From Haplosporangium gracile (Eukaryota; Mortierellomycota; Mortierellomycetes; Mortierellales; Mortierellaceae), in contig JAAAUF010000116.1 in the NCBI GenBank assembly GCA_015499985.1, positions 31,228 through 56,226 on the forward strand: a stretch of 24,999 nt of DNA, in the 5' to 3' direction. Each line of letters begins with the position of its first letter. Positions within the stretch are counted from its first letter, which is position 1. This document shows, piece by piece, positions 9,720 to 20,750 of the stretch. The translations under genes were made by a program, and so were the position numbers. A model generated the notes under the pieces. That model saw only the letters and a list, made by a program, of their open reading frames with translations. It did no database searches and had not been told where the DNA came from.

Positions 9720-11340
9720 TCGAAAGAGGTTGAGGGCAAAAAAATACAAAAACAGGATGGAGCGATGGATGGGCCGGCACCACATAAAGGATGTGGATGC
9801 CAATGTCAACTGGATTCTCCAAAGAACGAGAAACAATAAGGGAAGAAGGAAATGCGAGGACAAGAAGGACTGGATGGGAACTACAGCGAGGGGACAGACG
9901 CGGATGATCAGGCGGGGTCAAGAAAAAAGGAAAAGAATAGTCCAAGAGAAGAAGTTTAAGGCGGACAAAGAAGGCCATCCGTGACGAGAAAGCTACCAAA
10001 CGGGTCATCCTTGGGCAAAAAAAGAAAAAGAGCTTACTGAAGAAAAGGGTGCATAGAAGCATTTTCTTTTTACAAAAAGAAAAGGCCAACAACAACCTGG
10101 ATGATCCTTTTATTTTGAACAATGAAAGGAGGGAGCTGACTGTTATTTTTGTGGTGATTGCTCGTTTCATCCTCACACGCACATACACCACTAAACTTAT
10201 CAAAGAGAGAATCTGCTGGCTTATGCCATCCGATCGTAGTTTCGTGAAAAAACCTAAGGGATATGTATACCTAATAATGAACTATGAACTACTGAAGGAG
10301 ACTACCTGGGCTAGACTCCTAGTCTTAGGTAAAGGTCATGATCTATCCACAAGGCTGTGTATGCGTGAGAGAATGACGAGAGAGAGGAGAGAGAGAAGTG
10401 AGAAAAGTTTTTTTATTCGATCCACACAAATTATGTGATTTACGATCGATCTTGAAAGAAAACAAAAAAACATAGTTTTCTTTTATTCATTTTGTAATCG
10501 GATAGGTAACCAAGGACCAAATCTGCAAGAGAGAGGAGTTAATGGAAACACGCAGAGGAGAAGAAAAGTGAGGAGTGACAGATAGATTGGAAAAAAAAAG
10601 ACGACAAAAAAAGACGAGTCGAAAGGGCTCTCAAACACACCAACGTTGACAGATTACAACGTACGTCAAAAAGGAAAACATTTATGTACTACTTACACAA
10701 AAATCTGTAAAAAAAACAGGACAGTCCATTCAATTTCTTCGACCTGGTATTTTTTTTGAAAACATATCGCAAAAAAAAAAGGACTGACTTGAGTGAGTCA
10801 ATGGCGGGATATAGGAGAGATGGGTGGATGATGAGGTTGGAAATGAATCCCAACTGCATCGGGAGAAAAAAGTCGAACCCTTCCCCTTTCCTTTAAAAGC
10901 TGTTTTTGTTCTCACTCAAAGAAGTTTTTTTACCTTCCAACAAAGGGAAGAGTGGAACAAACAAAAAAAGAAAATTCGGGGGGAAGGAGGGAAGGGAGAC
11001 GGAGACCCAGAAAGGGAACAGAGGAAAAAAAAGGAAAGAAGGGCTAAACAAAATGCAAAGAAGGAAAGGGAAAAGAAAGAGTTTGCGGATAAGATGAGGA
11101 TTATGCTCCAAGCACAAGTATGCCATGCCCATGCCCGTGTGCATGGCTGTGGATGCAAGAGTGCGAGGAATGAATGTATGATTGAAGAATGAACATATAA
11201 AGAGTTGAAAGACGTGAAGCGGAATAATTGTGAAGACAACTATCAACCAGGCTAGTATGTTGTTTGCTATGGGTCAGGAACAAAAAAGGTAATGAGTGTC
11301 TTTTGTGAGAGGTCATGTTTCTCTTCAAGAAGAAATGGCC
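9720..11340. other. Purine-rich block, no gene supported
   Basis: Much of the + strand here is A/G-rich, most extremely at 10930-11100; at 10981-11040 only 5 of 60 bases are pyrimidines. Open frames on the + strand (for example 10824-11192) encode Lys/Arg/Glu-rich sequence, and those on the minus strand encode Phe/Leu/Ser/Pro runs. Both are what the base composition alone would give. Small structures lie within it, including an imperfect inverted repeat at 10304-10330 (ACCTGGGCTAG against CTAGTCTTAGGT) and a GCCATGC/GCATGGC pair near 11124-11148. No gene can be assigned. Confidence 0.5.
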
Positions 11341-12140
11341 TTTATTTATCATTTATGAACAAGACATTAGTTGATCAACGATGGCCATCACTAGGGGGGC
11401 GGGGCGAGTGCCTTTTTTAATAAGTGGTCGTTTCTAGCTCCCGCTTCTTCCACTTTTTTTGCTACTGGGTTTGCATGTATGTTTCCTTTCTACTCTATGT
11501 CTGTTTTGTGCAAAGTGTGAGCTTGTTCACTCCCCTTTTGTAGTCGTTCAGCCTTTGTTTGTTTGTGTTTTATCTTGATGCTGCTTCTCTCCTCCTTTGC
11601 GAACCATTTCTCTTTTTTTTCTTCTTGTTTGTGTTCAGCGTTTTTCTCACTCTGTTCTCTCATTGTGTGGGTGATTTTCCCTTTTCTCTTTTCTTATTTT
11701 CTTCGTTGTCTTCCTCTTCTTATTTCCTTCTCCACCTTTTTTTTCTCCCTCTTTTATTTCTCTCTTCTTCTGTTCCCACCTCATTTCTTGCCATCAACAA
11801 TATCCTCCATCCCTCCTTCGTCATTCCATCACTCCTTCTTCTTCTGTCATTCACAAACAACCCCTTTCTTTCCCTTGGCCAAACTACTTCCTCCACACAC
11901 ATATTTGCTTACATTCCTCAGCGCTGTCTCCCATTCCTTCCCTCTCAAACAGATCAGCCATCCCGCCAAACAACAAGGAACTCATCCTCATCCAATTAAC
12001 CCGCCCCCTTTCTTCTTCCTCTTCCATCTCCCAGCTTCTTTTTCCATTTCATTCATACCATTTCATTCATTCCAGCTCCACTTTTCCCCTCCTTCCCATT
12101 CCCTTTCTTTCTCTTGACCTTGGCTGGGCAAGAGTCAACA

Positions 12141-12173
12141 ATGTCGCTGACACCTTTGTTCAGGCCTTCATAA
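12141..12173 (+). other. Possible upstream ORF of ten codons (MSLTPLFRPS)
   Basis: An ATG in the context CAACAATGTC, the same as at the PEX11 start, opens a ten-codon frame ending in TAA. It is one of very few ATGs in the pyrimidine-rich region. If the VPS9 transcript begins upstream of this point it would be a short upstream ORF able to lower translation of the main frame. If transcription begins after the TATATA at 12363 it is irrelevant. Confidence 0.25.
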
Positions 12174-12362
12174 CCATATCCTTTTTCTTTCTTTTTCTTT
12201 CTCCTTTCTCCTTTCTATCTCTTTCCCTTTCTCTCTCGCCCTCCCTAGTAATCCAGCCTGGCACCTTTTCACTTTTTGCACCTTCCCTTGAACCATTCAC
12301 CCTCCCACGACGACCGCATACTGACCATGCGCCGTTAAACCCCTGTCGACCCCCCTCTCGCA

Positions 12363-12368
12363 TATATA
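12363..12368 (+). promoter_or_regulatory. Possible TATA box of the VPS9 gene
   Basis: TATATA occurs in CGCATATATACTAG, one of the few A/T-rich motifs in a C/T-rich region, 391 bases before the start codon. The 390 bases that follow are free of ATG. It would give a leader of roughly 350 bases. This is motif reading only. Confidence 0.3.
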
Positions 12369-12565
12369 CTAGTCCTTCCCTTCCCTTTGTACATAATCAT
12401 TCATCATCATCTCATCCTCCTCCTCCTCTTGGCTCACTTCTTTCACTCTCTCTCCTCCAACAAATTTTCTTTTGCCGCCATTTTTTTTAAACATTGGCAC
12501 AACTCCCTCAAGCGTCTCTCTATTTCTCTTCTTTTTGTTGGTGCCTTTCAAACATACTCAGACTC

Positions 12566-12584
12566 CACACACACACACACACAC
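12566..12584 (+). repeat. CA dinucleotide repeat in the VPS9 leader
   Basis: About nine CA units are followed by CTTGCAG, which also resembles a splice acceptor. The tract probably lies in the 5' leader. An intron within the leader ending here cannot be excluded. Confidence 0.7.
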
Positions 12585-12759
12585 TTGCAGTAACCCACCA
12601 CTCCTCCGGCCTTTTTTTCTTCTTCTCGCTTCTTCCTTCACTTTCTTTCATCTCCTACCCTACCCCCCTCGTCCCTTTTCCTTTCTCTCCCCCTTCAGCG
12701 TCAGCTTCTACTTTCTACTTTACTTTTTTTTCTCCTTCCGCATCCATACCAGATATCGC

Positions 12760-15700
12760 ATGTCTCGTAACGAGGTCCAGGAGCCACGCAATCGCTCCAA
12801 CAGCCTCTCTGCCGCATGGTCGTTCCTCTTCCGTGGACAGGGCTCGAAACAGCAACAGCACCACAGTCAACACAGCTCTCAAAGCAGCTCACCTAAACAT
12901 CAAACAATTCGGGAGGAGGATGACGACGATGAGGACAAGGCCTGGGGGAAGGGTATCACCCGCAAAGTCCTGCCTCAGCAACGGCGATCCACCTCTAGCG
13001 TCCATTCGAGCCCAATCGCCAGCTCACGAACGTCACCCGCTTTGAACCCCAAACGAATGTCAGACATCCCTCACTCCTCCGCACTAGAGCGGATAGCCAT
13101 TCACAACGGCAACATCAATAATGTCTTGGCCTCGACTCTCGATCACAACATGTCACTACCACCTCTGAACAAGGCCAATAACAAGAGGGACAAGCTCTGT
13201 TACGATCGTGCTTCATCTGTCTCTGAGGAAGATAGACAACACAACAGTACCTCTCATCCTCGCCACCCTCCAAACGGCCAGCGCACCTTTATGGACCAAG
13301 AAGGAAAACCGGCGGTGAACTCGACGCGTTCGGGTGACCTTTCCGGGTTCCTCGCCAAGGAGGCTAAAGATGGTTGTGGGAGTGAATCTGCTGACTCTGT
13401 AGCCAATTCGACCGCAGACGCACATCGATCGTCCTCCCCTGCATCAACTTCCTCGATCCCCTCTTCTTCCTGTCCGTCGCCTCCTTCAGGTACGAGATTC
13501 CAACCCCATTTCAGCTCCTTGAGCGCCCAAAAAAAAAAGAGAGAAAGCGATACAAACACGCGAGGGCTTTGTTCGTTTTTTATGTTCTGTGTTTCGTCTT
13601 GTCCCTGTTTGTTATCATGCAGCTCTCTTTCCCCCTTTTTTTCCCACTTCTGCCTTTGTCATACATGCAAAGAGAACATCCTCGACATCCCTGCACACGG
13701 ATAACAAAAAAAAAAGACAAAGAGAAAACACACATACATACACGCAACATCCTCCAACCCAAACCACGCCTTTCTCTTGTTCCCATCCTCGCGCTCGGCC
13801 TAATTCTCATTTGGCGCAAGGTGCTTGTGCCATCATACCATCCCCGCTTTGCTTTCGCCCACCGGCTCTTGTCATCATCTATTCATGTTTCGTCTTTAAC
13901 CACCCCTAATATCGACTGAGCCATCGAGAACATTGCAAAATACGAGTGACGGTTGAACAAAAGTATCGATCGAATCTCGCCACAGCAGCAACGTGTTTTT
14001 TTTTAGTCTTTCTTCTTACCCCACTCAGTCGGTCTTTGTTTTTCTCTCTTCCTTTTTTTTTTCTTTTTTTTTTCTCCTTCCTGCACGCTGACATATCTCT
14101 CCCTTCTTCTGTCACGCTAAAAAACGAGATTGACTTCTAACCTTGTTCCTCTCCTCTCCTTTGTGTCTCCTTTTGCACTACTCCTGGGCTGTGCCTTGGT
14201 CATGAACGCCCTTTCCTCTTTCCACTTGGCAGATGTCGACACTATACCCGGCCCGGCTGCTCGACCAACCTCAAAGTCATCGAAGACTGGCGGGCTCCCT
14301 TCCAATTCAGCATCTTCCTCTGCACAGTCAGCATCTCCTGTAGGTCTTGGTCTGAATGGGATATCTGGTCAGAAATCGTCAAAGTACATGCAGCAGTGGG
14401 CCACTCCTCCGCTCTCTGGACCGTCCTATTTTGACATCACTCCTTCACACAATACTCCACCGCCATCTTCCAAAAAGTCAGCTGGCTATGTCACAAAGAC
14501 TCCTGGTCGCCGCACTAAACGAACGCCAGCACATAGCATCTCTAGCACTATCACCAATGGCGGTACGTCATCACGGAGAGTTTCCTGTACTTTTCCGGAC
14601 AGCTCTAGTCAGAATTCGGCGTCGTTTCTGGACGAAAGAGAGGTTGAAATTGATGAAAACTCGTTTTACATGCATCTTCAAAAGATGCAGGAACGTCACG
14701 CCGCTCAACAGGAACCTGGCTGGCTCAGAACCCAACATGCACTCCTTCAGGCTAAGCATAGGATACCAAGTTCCGGACAGCAGCACCTGGACATCAAGGG
14801 TCGCAAATCCGGCTTTGTACCTGGATCGCAGCCATTCCTCTCCAGGATTCATTCCAACAGCAGCAGCCCCAGCAGCAGCGACTATGGCTCGTCACCGTCG
14901 TTCCACCCTGGTCTGCAGCAACAGCAGCGACAACCTTATTCTGGAGGATCGTCGTCTCAGCGTCAACAGCCTGTCCATGCGCTCAATTGTTTTCAACCAG
15001 GAAATGTGATTTGTGTGCCAAGGGAGCGAACTCTTGGAGGACTGATCTTTCATAAGACCTTTGTGGGTATGTTCCCCCCAAAAGACTTGTTTTCCCTCTA
15101 TTTTGGAACGTAGTATGGGATGATTAATAGCAATCAAGTGGCCTACCCATTGACTAGTGCAATTTTTTTTTAATCCTAACCACATTCCGTACTATCTTTT
15201 ACTCCATAGAAACGCACATTTTGACCCCTTCGCCATACTACCGTGGACAGTTCCTTACGCTCGACAACAGGGTGATAGAGATTGACAAGGAGTATGTCAA
15301 AGAGATTTCAGGTAAGATCCCTACCGCCTACACCAGCCGTATGAAGATCAATACGATTTCAATTAATTCAGGGACAAACGCGCATGATCAATAATCAATA
15401 ACCAATGATCACATCTTTACACACCAGACTAATTATTTTTTTTGCCACCAAAACTCTCACTCCTAGGCTTTACTCAGCCTCGCTCAGTCAAAATCCTCTC
15501 GGAGGAGACGGTCTACAACGGATCCTCGCAGAAACCCACTCGAATCTTGATGATCGACAGGCCACTAGAGGGCGATGGCGTCGCTTTGAATCGCTCTCTG
15601 GATGGGCCAGTCATGCCACTTGTGCGCAACTTTTCAAGGTAAAGCTAACTCCTTGGCAACTCGGCTGAAGAGTGCACTGAAAAGCATGCTTACAATGTTA

Positions 15701-18700
15701 TTATTTTTTTTTCTGGTATAAATCACCGAGAATAGTGATATGGCATTCCTCGAATCATTCCCGGAGCTTAACCGTGCCCTACGAGATTTCAGCAATCTGT
15801 GTCAAGAGTTTGAGAAGACGTACGTTTACATCCGCGGCTTTGCAACATATACGTTGGACAAGCTTCGCCTTATCTACGAGAAGACATATCGGGACTGCCT
15901 CGGCGACTCTGTTAAGCTGCAAAAGATGCTCATGCATGGAGTCCAAGCAGAGCAGGATACCTTTTCAGAGCTCATTGAAAAGTAAGTCCCTCGATCGCTA
16001 CACCTGTCTTTATACTATTTATATATTGACACCCGCACTAACATTTCTTTTGTTTTCATTGTACGACCATTTAGTGTGGTTTTGGGTAAGCTATACCAAA
16101 AGCTGTTTATCCATTCCCTTGTCCCTTGTTATGCTCAACGCGATGTTGATGTCGATGAGACGATCGAGACATACCATCGCTATTTGTTCAGTTTGGGAGG
16201 ACATCGAGGCATTGACAGCGGATCGTGCTTAGCATCGACAGAGGGTCCCTTGCTCACGGAGACACTCAAGAAACTGGGACTGTCCGAGAAAATGAGAACG
16301 ATGCGTGTTGATCATGCATTGGACGGAGCAGCTGGTCTGTTCCGAGTCTGGGACCAACAGTCTATGGACGAAACCATTGGACTGATGCCCTCTCAAAAGA
16401 CCTCAACACCATCTGTCATGCAGGAGACTGAGCAGGAGAGAAAGAGGCGAGAGTTGAGAGATTCGCTTCGCGTCTTTGTCCAGGACAGCAGACCCAAATC
16501 TGAGAGTCGTGCTTCGAACCACGGTTTCTCGCCTGAACAAGTCGAGGATGCAGAGGACGACGATGAACAGGATCCTGACTATGTTTGGAATACACCTCTG
16601 GAGAAGGTTATTTGTATCAAGCAGGTCTTGGATACAATTGCCATTGTTGCTGAAGACCATCTCATGAACGGACAAGGCGCTGGTTTTGTGCAGAGGAAAC
16701 GCTCAGGTACGTCTCTGCAATGGATGATATTACTGTCATCGTCATGGATTACAATTACAGAAACTAATTTACGGTTCTACATTTTGCCAATTTAATAGAG
16801 GTATCTGTCACTACGGACGACTTCATCCCTCTCCTGGCAATTGTCATTATCCAAGCCCGTATGATGCGCCTTGGCAGCAACATGTTCTACCTGCAGAGGT
16901 TTCGTATCAATACGCCCAAGTCGGACCACAGGTACTGCTAAACACACCAATACTCAACCGGTTTATGTTTTGCATGGTATCAATTGAGAGCAATTACTAA
17001 TTATTTTTTCTCAATCTTACTCGCATCTAGCTTTGCATTGGTGACTTTTGAAGCGTCAGTGGAGTTTTTGAAAACAGACCCATTGGGACTATTGGGCGCG
17101 GAACAGTACCAGGTTTCAAGTGTCGGTGCCAGTGTGGGTCAAGGTGAATCCATGTCAGGATCCATTGTCCCTTCTGAAGACGAGTCCAAGAGCCCCTCAG
17201 AAGAGACCCCTATTATGCCTTGGGGAACACCGTCACACACAGGATGGGGATTCTCTCCGCCCAAGAGTGGGCCTGGTGTGCCCACGTTCGAATTGCTCAC
17301 GCCAGGAGAAGACATAGTCCCACCCTTGGGAACCCCCACCAAGGAGTCGTCTCCTACGCGACCTCCCTTGGCCAACCGCTCAAGCGACTTTGCCCAACAG
17401 TACCAACAACGTCACACTCGATCCACGTCGATGAACATCGATGACCGATTCCGAAAGATTGCCCATGTCGATGATGCTGGCAGTGGCTCAAGCAACAACA
17501 GCAGTTGCTCCAAAAGTCCTATGATGGGACCAAGGTTCGCTTCCGGGACGAACTCACCCCTCGGCGCGACATCTCCAACACACGGTCCAGGATCCGCGCC
17601 TTTGGATGCTGTTTCGAGTAGTATGGGCCGTCGCCAGTCTCACCAGCCCCCATCGGTATCCCAAAGACATTCTATTTCGAGCGGTCAGGTTCACATGTTC
17701 AATCATGCACAGCACCACCATCATCACCATAGGATATCGGTCGAACAAGGACGCGAGACCATGCATCGCCCCACCATCCTTCCGCTCCAGTCTCCCAACA
17801 TGAGCCCGCAACTTGTCGTCAAGCCTCAGATCATGCTCCCTCCACCTAAGACCCCTCCAATGAGCGGACAAAATACGACAGGAAGAACCAGACCCATGTC
17901 GATGATTTCCGTGGGAGCTCTGTCATCCTCGCCTCATTCCGGATCCTTTGGAAGCTCAGGTGCGCTCAACACACGGGAGAGGTCCTACACCTCAAATCAC
18001 TCCAGTCCAGCGACGAGCCCTCGGCTGGGGCCTGGCATGGGAAGCCGGCAAGGCTCACGTTCTAACAGTCTGATGTCCGGATCGTTCCCTATGTTGCGGA
18101 CCAATTCCATGACGACCGTTTTAAAGGCTCAGGAACTACAGGGAACCGAGCGAACCGACCAACTACCACCTGTATCTCCTGGTACGCTGTGGTTGCCCAA
18201 AAATCCGAGTCAAGGAGTCAACCTGCCTACATTCTCGTCTTCTCCATTGCAGGTTACAGAGTCTCCAAGCTTGATGCCCGCATCTACCGCGTCTGTTGTT
18301 ATACCCAAAACACCGGAGCAACCCTCAAAGTCAAGCCGTACTGGATCTGGGTCAAATCAGCTGGGCCGTATCCGCACCTCGGCAGCTTCGACCACATCGT
18401 TTATCTCAACCCCGACGACGCCTTCGACTTTCTCGCCTTCGAGCTCAAATGCACTCCTGGAATCTCTCAACACCAGTGCACAACTGGCGAGCCCACCTAC
18501 TGTTGGGCCTGGTCTGACACGGAGCAAGGCCGGACACTCTGCTGAGCCATCGGTCGCCTCCTCATCCTCGTCTATTACATCGAGCGAGACTGGCAGTGTT
18601 CGCTCTAAACATAGCCTCGGCCGACAAAACTCTCTTCGTCTCACAATCCCAAAGCTCGCTCTTTCCCCATCGGCGCCTTCTACGGCTTTCTGTAAGACGA

Positions 18701-20712
18701 CCGTCGCTTCGGCAGCCACTCATGAGACTTCGATTGTGGACGATACGGAGCCCTCCTCGAGACAGACTGTCAAAGGCATCGGTATACAAGGTGCAAAGAG
18801 CGCCCCCGAAGTACCTACACTGGCCAGCTTGGCCAGATCCGGGGGTTCTCATGTTCGTGCTCGATCTCCCGCTATCTCGATGGCCAATTCACCATCTATC
18901 TTTGCAGATCTTCAAAAGTCTTCGCCGCTTCAGTCTCCCGTGACTCAAGACGAAGACAAGGATGGCCTCTCTCAAATCCTTGCGGATAGTGGCGCACCAG
19001 CAGCCGCACAACGACCCACCAGGATCCCCCAAGTGGAGCAGCAGCTGCTGCAACAGGATCGGGAGGCCGCGGAACAGGACCTGGAAAGCACTTCTCCGAC
19101 CCAATCCACGGTCAAAGTTCACCCTGCATCGACATCTTCGACTTCGATTGTAACAACGTCGGCAACCCCACCATCACTCGCGTTCCCTCAGCAGCACTTT
19201 CAGTCTGTGGGACGACAATCTGCACCTGAGATCATCTCGCTCGCCAACCCGATGACAGGCAGCATCGTTATTGGGTCAGGGAGCTCTTCATCTAGCGAAG
19301 GAAAACTGCTGTCAAGTAGTTACGCCCCTGCATTCCACGATCACCACCTGCGGAGCAGCAGTGTCAACAGCGGTCCTGGAGGCATTCATTTGGTCCGCCG
19401 ATCGTTGGATGGTCCTCGCCCTAGCTCAAGTCTTGGCTACTATGGATCACATGGCTCCAGCTCCAGCTATGGGTCCAACCAGTCCTCAGAGCACTCTTCC
19501 GGATTCGGTTTCCACTCTCAACAGCCGCGCCAGTCATCTCCGCTTTTGAACTCGATCCCCAGGCAGCAACCTTCGTACGCTAACTCTTCGTACAATGGCG
19601 GTTCTCAGTACCATCAACAGATCAAGCAACAACACGGCCAGTACCATCAGCGCCAGCACTCCGCGTCAGCATCGAACTCTCACATACCTCCGATGTCGTC
19701 ATCGTTCACTTACAACTCTGGATCAGGACACTTTCCTCGCGGATTGGGTATTCTGACACCCAGCAGTAGCAGTGATCTCGGACACGGTCATGGCAACGGT
19801 GAGACCGGGTCGCTGAAGCATTCGGACAGGAAGAACGGCGGCAGCAGCAGTAGCAGCAGCATCAACGGCGGTGCTGTCCCATCATCAGGTCATTTAGACT
19901 CACCTTGGTTCACCCCCAGTCCTGCAATTACCGTGGCGTCGTCAGCATTGAGCCAGAGCGAAGGCGAGGTTTCATGGGCCGAGGAAGGATCTCGTCTGCA
20001 GGGTGACAATCAGGGCGTTCATCCTTTGACTCACGAGATTCCTCGTACGATAGAGACCGGCGACACGCACTCAAAGATAGATAGTGGCAAGTACATTGGC
20101 CATCAGCATCAGCATCAAAGAGGTAGTAGCAGCACCAACGGTGGAGGACTCACAGCGATCTGCACCCCGATCATCAGCGCCACCTTGGCGACCGAGCATG
20201 TCAGCCACGGAACCGCGCTCGATTTCGACCGAGACTTTTGTCTAGACACAGCAACACTCTCGAACGATTGTCGACGAGGGAGTGCGACCAGCCTGAGGAC
20301 CGCCAAATCTGCCAACAACTTCCAACCGGAGCAGGTCATTCTGCCCTGGGGTAGCAGCGGCAGTCAGAACCTTTCATCTAATGCTGGAAAGGGAGGATTA
20401 GGAAGTGGAGGAAGCCGATTGGGAGTGTCGACTGGCAGTTTTGTTGATCTTCCTGCGGCCATCAACTCGTCTTTGTCATCATCATCGTCAACGGTGACCT
20501 CGGCGCGTCCAGTGGCTCCGTTCTCGCTTCGCACTGGGGGAGGAGGAGGAGGTGCCGGTAGCGGGGCTGCGACGCCGACATTGTCGGGATCCTTCTTGAT
20601 GGAGAGCAGCAGTAGTACGCTGATGGGAGATTTTTTGAGCGAGTTGGCCAAAGTCGAGGATGGAGATGTGCTGGTCGGCAACGGACGCAGTGGATTCGTG
20701 AGCCGACAGTAG
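12760..20712 (+). CDS. VPS9-domain Rab5-type guanine nucleotide exchange factor, eight exons, 2176 aa
   Basis: VPS9 domains load GTP onto Rab5/Vps21-family GTPases on endosomes and so control endocytic and vacuolar sorting. Exons are 12760-13489, 14233-15066, 15210-15311, 15467-15638, 15736-15981, 16075-16706, 16799-16931 and 17031-20712. All introns are GT-AG and the total of 6531 bases is in frame. The start is the first ATG in its frame. Residues 1-490 are low-complexity, rich in Ser, Gln and Pro. Residues about 495-610 form a compact, ordered-looking module of unknown type. Residues about 613-795 look helical (SFPELNRALRDF, LGKLYQKLF). The VPS9 core follows: TPLEKVICIKQ (868-878), TTDDFIPLLAIVIIQAR (from 910), and SFALVTFEASVEFLKTD (950-966). 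An acidic insert (EDAEDDDEQD) precedes the core. The last 1200 residues, in one exon, are Ser/Gly/Gln-rich with a six-His run and SP/TP sites, suggesting phosphorylation. No CUE, RIN-type SH2/RA or zinc-finger domain was recognised. It is far longer than yeast Vps9 (451 aa) or Muk1. Confidence 0.88.
13490..14232 (+). other. Long first intron of the VPS9 gene (743 bases)
   Basis: The donor is CAG|GTACGA and the acceptor is TTGGCAG. Joining them restores the codon G|AT and the frame. It is several times longer than the gene's other introns (92 to 155 bases). The intron holds T-rich runs and a pyrimidine-rich tract (about 14020-14120). That tract, and an ATG at 14202 in frame with exon 2, could allow an internal start, but nothing proves it. 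Confidence 0.7.
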
Positions 20713-20744
20713 GAAGAAGCTCGCTTTCTTATTTTGAGTTGTTG

Positions 20745-20750
20745 AATAAA
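20745..20750 (+). terminator. Probable poly(A) signal of the VPS9 gene (AATAAA)
   Basis: A canonical AATAAA lies 32 bases after the stop codon. A short inverted repeat, TTTCAAA / TTTGAAA around an A-run, follows at 20799-20816, in A-rich sequence. Together they mark the likely 3' end. Confidence 0.55.

Larger units (their letters stand above)
11440..12759 (+). promoter_or_regulatory. Long pyrimidine-rich promoter and leader of the VPS9 gene
   Basis: Over about 1.3 kb the + strand is mostly C and T; at 11701-11760 only 5 of 60 bases are purines. This mirrors the purine-rich block just upstream. The last 430 bases before the start codon contain no ATG at all on the + strand, which suits a scanned 5' leader and supports 12760 as the start. 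Open frames through the tract encode Phe/Ser/Leu/Pro runs and are not genes. Where transcription starts within the tract cannot be read from sequence alone. Confidence 0.5.

Noticed and set aside
10824..11192. Lys/Arg/Glu-rich open frame, at first sight like a basic nuclear protein
   Set aside because: Its charge comes from A/G-rich DNA, several frames look alike, and there is no recognisable motif or intron support.
11563..12117. 184-codon open frame rich in Phe, Ser, Leu and Pro
   Set aside because: It follows from the C/T-rich composition, since such codons lack stops. It has no domain, and a second overlapping frame (11559-11999) is open for the same reason.
12472..12759. Extension of the VPS9 protein upstream of residue 1
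   Set aside because: The frame stays open to 12472 but has no ATG before 12760. The extension encodes Phe/Ser/Pro runs from the pyrimidine-rich leader and a CA repeat.
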